Assembly (NCBI GenBank): GCA_013331625.1 | Contig: DUGC01000034.1 | Span: forward strand, 1-10,060 | Direction: 5' to 3' | Origin: Candidatus Iainarchaeum sp. | GTDB taxonomy: Archaea; Iainarchaeota; Iainarchaeia; Iainarchaeales; Iainarchaeaceae | Length of the DNA stretch: 10,060 nucleotides | Shown: in pieces, positions 6,204 to 10,060 of the stretch | How the letters are laid out: each line of letters starts with the position of its first letter | How positions within the stretch are numbered: position 1 is the stretch's first letter | Made by a program: the position numbers and the translations under genes | Notes under the pieces: model-generated | Databases searched by the model: none | What the model was told of the DNA's origin: nothing | The model's input: only the letters and a program-made list of their open reading frames with translations

Positions 6204-6588
6204 AAATGGCAACATGCCTCTTTTTTTCAAACTCGATTTCGCTTTGCAATTGCCTGAAAGCCGACTGGAACCCTTCAATGAATTCCATGCCCTTGTACCC
6301 GAAAATGGGCTTGAGCATCTCGGTTGCCTTCTGCTTTTCGGATTGGGAACTTGCAAACAGGATGTTCACCGCATCCCTGCGCTCTTTCAAAAGCTCCACA
6401 AATGCCTTTTTTGAAGAATCCGAAATGCCATGAACCGATAGCGCCTTTTGCAGCGCGAACTTTGCGCTCAAATCCGCCTGTTCCTTTGCAGCTTCCATCA
6501 GTTTGCGCTTCCTTGAGCGGTCGGGGCCGTAAATGGCCTCATTTATCTCTCGCGCCTTCGCCTCAAGTTCCCCTATGGACAATTGCAT
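6202..6588 (-). CDS. Hypothetical all-helical protein, 128 aa
   Basis: I do not recognise this protein. It is charged and almost wholly helical in composition (Glu, Lys, Ala, Leu, Gln rich), with no signal peptide, membrane span or cysteine. Helix 1 spans about residues 3-18, and a second runs about 24-49 (RSRKRKLMEAAKEQADL), then a short break at HGISDS. A helix around FVELLKERRDAVNIL and a C-terminal helix (GFQSAFRQLQSEIEFEKKR) complete it. This suggests a helical bundle or coiled-coil partner protein. The ATG at 6588 lies about 28 bases from a TTTATTAA box on this strand (6620-6613), fitting a leaderless transcript, and a T7 tract follows the stop. It diverges from glyA. The promoter, start and terminator all fit, so I regard it as a real gene of unknown function. 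Confidence 0.7.
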   Translation of the reverse strand: MQLSIGELEAKAREINEAIYGPDRSRKRKLMEAAKEQADLSAKFALQKALSVHGISDSSKKAFVELLKERRDAVNILFASSQSEKQKATEMLKPIFGYKGMEFIEGFQSAFRQLQSEIEFEKKRHVAI

Positions 6589-6610
6589 AGTGCAAAATAG
6601 AGGCAGAAAG

Positions 6611-6622
6611 GGTTAATAAAGA
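6611..6622. promoter_or_regulatory. Shared TATA-like box of the glyA / small-protein divergent promoter
   Basis: TTAATAAA at 6613-6620 (TTTATTAA on the minus strand) is the main AT-rich box in a 72-bp divergent gap. Minus-strand spacing predicts a start near 6590, two bases from the small gene's ATG (leaderless). Plus-strand spacing predicts a start near 6643, giving a leader of about 18 bases that contains the glyA ribosome site. Dual use is inferred. Confidence 0.45.
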
Positions 6623-6648
6623 ATAATCCCAATTTCTATTGGTTACTT

Positions 6649-6655
6649 GGGGGTG
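6649..6655 (+). promoter_or_regulatory. Shine-Dalgarno site deciding the TTG start of glyA
   Basis: GGGGTGG, matching the core of the archaeal GGAGGTGAT consensus, ends five bases before TTG 6661. The good site supports a non-ATG start here. Confidence 0.6.
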
Positions 6656-6660
6656 GCTGC

Positions 6661-7995
6661 TTGGTCGGCAAGGCGCTTAAACAGAGTGATAAACTGATTT
6701 TCGGACTTATACAAAAGGAGACAAAAAGGCAGGAAGATGGCCTTGAGATGATCCCATCTGAAAACCATTCCAGCAGGGCGGTGCGCGAGGCTTTGGGGTC
6801 TGTTTTCACGGACAAGTATTCCGAAGGGTATCCCCGCAAAAGGTATTATGGCGGGAATGAATTTGTCGATGAGGCTGAAACGCTTGCAATAGAGAGGGCA
6901 AAAAAGCTATTTGGGGTGGAGCACGTGAACGTGCAGCCATATTCAGGGAGCCCTGCAAACCAGTCGGTCTACTTTGCGCTCTTAAATCCGGGGGATACAG
7001 TGATGGGCCAGAGCCTTACAGCAGGGGGGCACCTCACGCACGGCTGGAAAGTGAACTTTTCGGGAAAAATCTACAACAGCGTGCTATACAACGTAAAGCC
7101 CGATGGCTACCTTGACATTGGGGAAGTTCGAAAGCTTGCCCTCGAGCACAGGCCAAAGCTCATATGGGTAGGGGCGACTGCATACCCGCGCGAATTCCCG
7201 TTCGAGGAATTCGGGAAAATAGCCGATGAAGCCGGGGCGTACCTTGCAGCTGACATTTCACATATCGCAGGCCTTGTTGCGGGGGGCGCGCACAAAAGCC
7301 CCGTGCCATTTGTGCACATAGTGACGACAACCACGCACAAAACATTGCGCGGCCCAAGGGGCGCCATGGTAATGGTTACAAGGAAGGGAATTGAAAAAGA
7401 CCCTGAGCTGCCATCAAAAATTGACAAGGCGGTGTTTCCCGGGCTGCAGGGCGGGCCCCACGACCACCAGACGGCAGCAATTGCGGTGGCGCTTGGCGAA
7501 GCGCTGCAGCCGCAGTTTAAAAAGTACGCCCGGCAGATAGTGGAAAATTCTAAGGCACTTGCCGGATCATTGATGCAAAACGGGATAAAATTAGTTTCAA
7601 ACGGCTCGGAAAACCACCTGTTGCTAATCGACCTCACTTCATTTGGCAAGGGGAAAGGGCTTTATGGCCAGTGCGGCCTTGAAAAGGCAGGGATTACGGT
7701 CAATAAGAACACAATCCCCTTTGACCCAAGCTCGCCATTCTACCCAAGCGGTATAAGGCTCGGGACACCCGCGCTCACTACTAGGGGCATGAGGGAAAAG
7801 GAGATGAAAAGGATCGGGAAAATCATTGCAGAAACGCTCAAAAGATGCTGCGCTTATGAATTCCCCGAAGAGAAGGAAAGAAGGGAAGCAGCAATCGCGC
7901 AGGCAAAGGAAAAAATTGAAAATGACAGGGAACTTGTGAAATTACGCGGGGAAGTATTGAAGCTGTGCAGGAAATTCCCCCTGCACTCGAAGTGA
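6661..7995 (+). CDS. glyA: Serine hydroxymethyltransferase
   Basis: GlyA is a PLP enzyme that moves the serine hydroxymethyl carbon to a tetrahydro-pterin, giving glycine and a methylene carrier. Both products feed purine synthesis. The 444-residue protein has IPSENHSS (31-38), [15 protein letters not shown] (51-65), [15 protein letters not shown] (94-108), the cofactor Asp198 in ADISH, and the PLP Lys227 in [23 protein letters not shown] (261-270) follows. The start is TTG 6661, behind a good ribosome site. folD begins six bases after the stop, so the two form a one-carbon operon in which GlyA's methylene product is FolD's substrate. The carrier is more likely tetrahydrofolate than tetrahydromethanopterin, because FolD is present. 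Very secure. Confidence 0.97.
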   Translation: MVGKALKQSDKLIFGLIQKETKRQEDGLEMIPSENHSSRAVREALGSVFTDKYSEGYPRKRYYGGNEFVDEAETLAIERAKKLFGVEHVNVQPYSGSPANQSVYFALLNPGDTVMGQSLTAGGHLTHGWKVNFSGKIYNSVLYNVKPDGYLDIGEVRKLALEHRPKLIWVGATAYPREFPFEEFGKIADEAGAYLAADISHIAGLVAGGAHKSPVPFVHIVTTTTHKTLRGPRGAMVMVTRKGIEKDPELPSKIDKAVFPGLQGGPHDHQTAAIAVALGEALQPQFKKYARQIVENSKALAGSLMQNGIKLVSNGSENHLLLIDLTSFGKGKGLYGQCGLEKAGITVNKNTIPFDPSSPFYPSGIRLGTPALTTRGMREKEMKRIGKIIAETLKRCCAYEFPEEKERREAAIAQAKEKIENDRELVKLRGEVLKLCRKFPLHSK

Positions 7996-7997
7996 TC
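7991..7997 (+). promoter_or_regulatory. Ribosome site of folD overlapping the glyA stop codon
   Basis: AGTGATC contains GTGATC, which pairs with the archaeal 16S 3' end, and lies four bases before ATG 8002. It includes the glyA stop TGA (7993-7995). Ribosomes ending glyA are thus placed to start folD, which suggests translational coupling. Confidence 0.5.
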
Positions 7998-8001
7998 ACT
8001 G

Positions 8002-8856
8002 ATGGCGGCAAAAATACTTGACGGAAAGAAAGCCTCGGATTCGATACTCCAGCAGGTGCGAAAGGAAGTATCCGAACTGCGCATTGCAGGAATAGCCCCA
8101 AAGCTCGTGGTGATACAGGTCGGAGAGGACCCTGCCTCGACAATATATGTGAACAAAAAGCACAGCACGTGCCTTGGGGCGGGAATGGACTCGGAAGTGA
8201 AAAGGCTCCCTGAAAATGTATCATACGAGGAATTGCTCTCGGAGATCAGGAAGCTCAATGAGGATAAGGGCGTCCACGGGATACTTCTCCAGCTGCCGCT
8301 CCCACAAGGGCTTGCCCACAGGGACGCGCTCGCAACAATAGCCCCTGAAAAGGACGTTGATGGGCTAAATCCCATAAACCACGGGAAAGCAATGCTGGGA
8401 AAGGATGCATTCGTCCCTGCAACCCCTAAAGGGATAATGACGCTGCTTGAAGCCACGAAAATAAAGCTTGCGGGAAAGAGCGCTGTCGTGATCGGCAGGA
8501 GCAACATTGTGGGAAAGCCTGTTGCAATGCTGCTATTGAACGCGGATTGCACTGTAACGATGTGCCATAGCAGGACCAAAAAGCTCGCAGATTACACGAA
8601 AAAAGCCGATATTATTGTGTCTGCTGTGGGAAAGCCGAAGCTCGTGAAGGCAAATATGGTGAAGCGCGGCGCAATCGTGATCGATGTCGGCACCACAAAA
8701 AATTCCAAAGGGAAGCTTTTGGGCGATGTTGATTTCAAAAAAGTTGCCAGAAAGGCATCATGGATAACGCCCGTGCCGGGAGGAGTTGGCCCCATGACGA
8801 TTGCGAGCCTGATGCAGAACACGCTCAAGGCGGCAAGGCAGATCGAGAAAGTGTAA
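8002..8856 (+). CDS. folD: Bifunctional methylene-THF dehydrogenase / methenyl-THF cyclohydrolase
   Basis: FolD oxidises 5,10-methylene-tetrahydrofolate and hydrolyses the methenyl product to 10-formyl-tetrahydrofolate, the formyl donor for purine ring carbons. The 284-residue length is normal. Family landmarks are YVNKK (49-53, with the catalytic Tyr49 and Lys53), LLQLPLP (96-102, with the conserved Gln98), PEKDVDGLNPIN (115-126), VVIGRSNIVGKPVAMLLL in the NAD(P)-binding domain, and TPVPGGVGPMT near the C-terminus. No key residue is missing. It is translated from ATG 8002 and is probably coupled to glyA. A T6 run at 8874-8879 probably ends the transcript. In archaea FolD marks lineages using folate for one-carbon metabolism, which agrees with the neighbouring pur genes. 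Confidence 0.97.
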   Translation: MAAKILDGKKASDSILQQVRKEVSELRIAGIAPKLVVIQVGEDPASTIYVNKKHSTCLGAGMDSEVKRLPENVSYEELLSEIRKLNEDKGVHGILLQLPLPQGLAHRDALATIAPEKDVDGLNPINHGKAMLGKDAFVPATPKGIMTLLEATKIKLAGKSAVVIGRSNIVGKPVAMLLLNADCTVTMCHSRTKKLADYTKKADIIVSAVGKPKLVKANMVKRGAIVIDVGTTKNSKGKLLGDVDFKKVARKASWITPVPGGVGPMTIASLMQNTLKAARQIEKV

Positions 8857-8873
8857 TAGTGTGCCAAAACTGA

Positions 8874-8879
8874 TTTTTT
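8874..8879 (+). terminator. T-tract terminator candidate after folD
   Basis: T6 lies 17 bases after the folD stop and reaches the stop codon of the convergent HEPN gene. No clear hairpin precedes it. Confidence 0.35.
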
Positions 8880-9247
8880 CAGAGCAGTCCTTGGGCAATC
8901 TCCTTTATTTTTGCGGCATGCCTCTTTATTATGCGGGCGGCATCAATTGAGAGCCCATAACCATAATCAGATACTCCTTTATATGAAACCAGAAGGGCAT
9001 ATGAATCCCTGTATTTCTGGCAATCACCCATCATGTACGGCTCAAGCTCATGAAAATATGAAGTGCCAGAGTGCGCCTTGTGGCTGGGGATCTTTTTCAG
9101 GAACTTCTGACAGATCGCGTTATGGTAATTTATTGCCGAATTTATGAAAAGGTGCGCTGCAGTATGGTACCTCTCCTGCCCATACTGCTCAGTGGCCACC
9201 TGGAACCTCTCAGATGCAAGGTCAAGGTGCTCTTTGTAGCCTTCCAA
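8879..9247 (-). CDS. HEPN-domain-like small protein
   Basis: This 122-residue helical protein resembles the HEPN family, which usually pairs with a minimal nucleotidyltransferase (MNT) in archaeal and bacterial toxin-antitoxin or defence modules. Supporting features are an opening helix (LDLASERFQVATEQYG), the helix RYHTAAHLFINSAINYHNAI (26-45), a KIPSHKAHSG loop (52-61), and a final part with YKGVSDYGYG (89-98) and a long helix. The usual HEPN RNase motif R-x4-6-H is not visible where expected, so RNase activity is doubtful. The start is TTG 9247, preceded on this strand by a GGGGAGGGGG stretch (9262-9253) as ribosome site. It overlaps the end of the nucleotidyltransferase fragment by 26 bp, typical of these pairs. 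The family call is likely but rests on pattern only. Confidence 0.7.
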   Translation of the reverse strand: MEGYKEHLDLASERFQVATEQYGQERYHTAAHLFINSAINYHNAICQKFLKKIPSHKAHSGTSYFHELEPYMMGDCQKYRDSYALLVSYKGVSDYGYGLSIDAARIIKRHAAKIKEIAQGLL

Positions 9248-9440
9248 TAAAGCCCCCTCCCCTGATCACTTTCCCCTGCTCCAAAATGCCCTCAATGAAC
9301 TTGTCCTCCTCTTTAAGCCTGCCAAAAAAGTCATTTTCTGAAATAACGACTGGCGAGGCATTGACACCAAATGCACTCGTCTTGACGTCTGGGGCACTAG
9401 CTTCCTTTATGAATATGACCTTGGGGAAGAAGGAGAACAC
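9222..9440 (-). CDS. Nucleotidyltransferase-like fragment (C-terminal half only)
   Basis: The 72 residues from GTG 9440 resemble the C-terminal half of MNT-type nucleotidyltransferases: a strand ASPVVIS (28-34), then the amphipathic FFGRLKEEDKFIEGILEQGKVI (38-59), the usual 'eeF..L...d.f...IL..G.vi' pattern. The catalytic N-terminal half, with its GSxxxG and DxD motifs, is absent. In-frame codons upstream of 9440 lie antisense to the HTH gene and do not encode it. The gene is therefore probably truncated, and it could not transfer nucleotides. It overlaps the HEPN gene by 26 bp and abuts the divergent HTH gene with no gap. A TATA-like TTTATAGT (9458-9451) on this strand is too close to 9440 for a standard leaderless start. 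It may be a pseudogene or a short structural partner for the HEPN protein. Confidence 0.5.
   Translation of the reverse strand: MFSFFPKVIFIKEASAPDVKTSAFGVNASPVVISENDFFGRLKEEDKFIEGILEQGKVIRGGGFIGRLQRAP
9432..9435 (+). promoter_or_regulatory. Shine-Dalgarno site of the HTH_10 gene
   Basis: GGAG lies five bases before ATG 9441 and eight before ATG 9444, so either Met may be used. It sits inside the opposing nucleotidyltransferase-like gene. A TTTATGAATA tract (9406-9415) about 30 bases upstream of the start may be the TATA box. Confidence 0.5.
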
Positions 9441-9827
9441 ATGATGCTCTACTATAAATCCTCCATGACTTTTGTTGAACCAACACTCAATTCTCAGGAC
9501 GGGCATGAATACTGGACTGTTGCCGCAACGAACAAGGAAACCATCCATGAATTTTTTGCCCAGTTAAAAAAGCACATGGACATGGCAAAAATAATATATG
9601 TGAAGGAGGAAAACGACATAGATTTTGCATTCCCGCTCGTAACGAAAAAGCTTTCAAAAAAGCAGAAAAAAACACTGGGGATTGCACTTGAAAAAGGCTA
9701 CTACTCATTCCCGCGCAAATGCAAGCTCGAAGACATCGCAAAGGCAAGCGGCACAAGCATAGCAACTGTGCAAGAGCACCTACGGCGGGCGGAAGCAAAA
9801 ATACTCAACCTAAGCATGGTAATCTGA
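9441..9827 (+). CDS. Small Bat-type (HTH_10) transcriptional regulator
   Basis: The C-terminal part, residues 71-123, is a clear HTH_10 (bacterio-opsin activator type) DNA-binding domain: LSKKQKKTLGIALEKGYYSFPRK, then LEDIAKASGTSIATV and QEHLRRAEAKIL. The first 70 residues (FVEPTL, HEYWTVAA, FFAQL) look like the small alpha/beta domain that precedes the HTH in archaeal relatives. Many relatives are longer, about 200 residues or more, so this 128-residue form may lack the extreme N-terminus. The frame stays open upstream to 9342 but has no ordinary start codon. ATG 9441 has a strong GGAG five bases upstream. A T5 run (9834-9838) follows the stop. Its target is unknown; autoregulation or control of the opposing HEPN pair is possible from the zero-gap arrangement. 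Family call secure. Confidence 0.88.
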   Translation: MMLYYKSSMTFVEPTLNSQDGHEYWTVAATNKETIHEFFAQLKKHMDMAKIIYVKEENDIDFAFPLVTKKLSKKQKKTLGIALEKGYYSFPRKCKLEDIAKASGTSIATVQEHLRRAEAKILNLSMVI

Positions 9828-9843
9828 ATTTGATTTTTCACCC

Positions 9844-10060
9844 TTACTTGTTTGCAGCATGCGGCATTTTCCCATAAAGTGCCAGTATTTCCTCCTGCGT
9901 GATTGGCTTTTTTGAGTTGGATTGCAGGAACGCGTTCATTTCTGACAACCTTGCCTGCGTTTCTCTGAATCCCAAAAAAGCCCGGGGAGGGACTTTATTT
10001 GCAATACCATTTTGCATAGAACCCAGGAAACTTGCCAATACGCGGTATCCTGCATCATCG
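9844..10060 (-). CDS. Unidentified protein, C-terminal end (runs off right edge)
   Basis: The frame is open from the right edge to a TAA at 9844-9846, giving 71 residues beginning ...DDAGYRVLASFLGSM. The TTG at 10038 could be a start, but the frame continues without a stop to the edge, so a longer gene is likelier. The visible part includes a probable helix (RETQARLSEMNAFLQ) and a C-terminal helix with ITQEEILALYGKM. It is not enough to name. It converges with the HTH_10 gene, 16 bp apart. Confidence 0.5.
   Translation of the reverse strand, partial: DDAGYRVLASFLGSMQNGIANKVPPRAFLGFRETQARLSEMNAFLQSNSKKPITQEEILALYGKMPHAANK

Noticed and set aside
7107..7649. Minus-strand open frame opposite glyA
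   Set aside because: Shadow of the PLP-domain coding sequence; composition is not protein-like.
7854..8579. Minus-strand open frame (241 codons) opposite the glyA end and folD
   Set aside because: Ser/Phe/Ile-rich shadow of folD, whose frame carries all catalytic motifs.
9342..9440. Upstream in-frame extension of the HTH_10 gene
   Set aside because: No ATG, GTG or TTG occurs in it, and the opposite strand has the more convincing nucleotidyltransferase-like sequence. The GGAG before 9441 marks the start.
9441..9548. Upstream extension of the nucleotidyltransferase-like frame to ATG 9548 or 9506
   Set aside because: These codons are antisense to the start of the HTH_10 gene, whose protein sequence fits its family; the extension shows no catalytic GSxxxG or DxD motif.

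Overview
The window looks like chromosomal DNA of an archaeon, quite possibly a small-genome (DPANN-type) lineage such as Diapherotrites or Micrarchaeota. The placement rests on the archaeal-type PurC, a COG2521 'predicted archaeal methyltransferase', a Bat-type (HTH_10) regulator, TATA-box promoters with little or no leader, and frequent TTG/GTG starts. The phylum is inference. The archaeal assignment is fairly firm.

Layout from left to right: the 5' part of purB (-, runs off the left edge); a SAM-dependent methyltransferase (+); a hypothetical basic protein (-); purC (-); a large, very basic repeat protein with a sigma-70-region-4-like C-terminus (+); purA (+); a small helical protein (-); glyA and folD as a tight pair (+); an overlapping nucleotidyltransferase fragment and HEPN protein (-); a small Bat-type HTH protein (+); and the 3' end of an unidentified gene (-, runs off the right edge). 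Coding density is high, with strand changes every one or two genes. No tRNA, rRNA, CRISPR array or insertion sequence was seen.

The metabolic theme is purine synthesis. PurC makes SAICAR, PurB cleaves both SAICAR and adenylosuccinate, and PurA commits IMP to AMP. GlyA and FolD supply folate-bound one-carbon units, which the two formyl-transfer steps of the pathway need. FolD also implies that this archaeon uses a folate-type carrier.

The most unusual item is the protein at 3340-4782. It has an HTH-like N-terminus, then fourteen degenerate 'DPxF' helical units spaced exactly 17 or 21 residues apart, then a helix-turn-helix closely resembling region 4 of bacterial sigma-70 factors, in an organism whose transcription is TATA-based. 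A second point of interest is the 9222-9827 region. A nucleotidyltransferase lacking its catalytic half lies exactly head-to-head with a short Bat-type regulator, and the downstream HEPN partner lacks the usual RNase motif. This may be a decayed or repurposed MNT-HEPN module.
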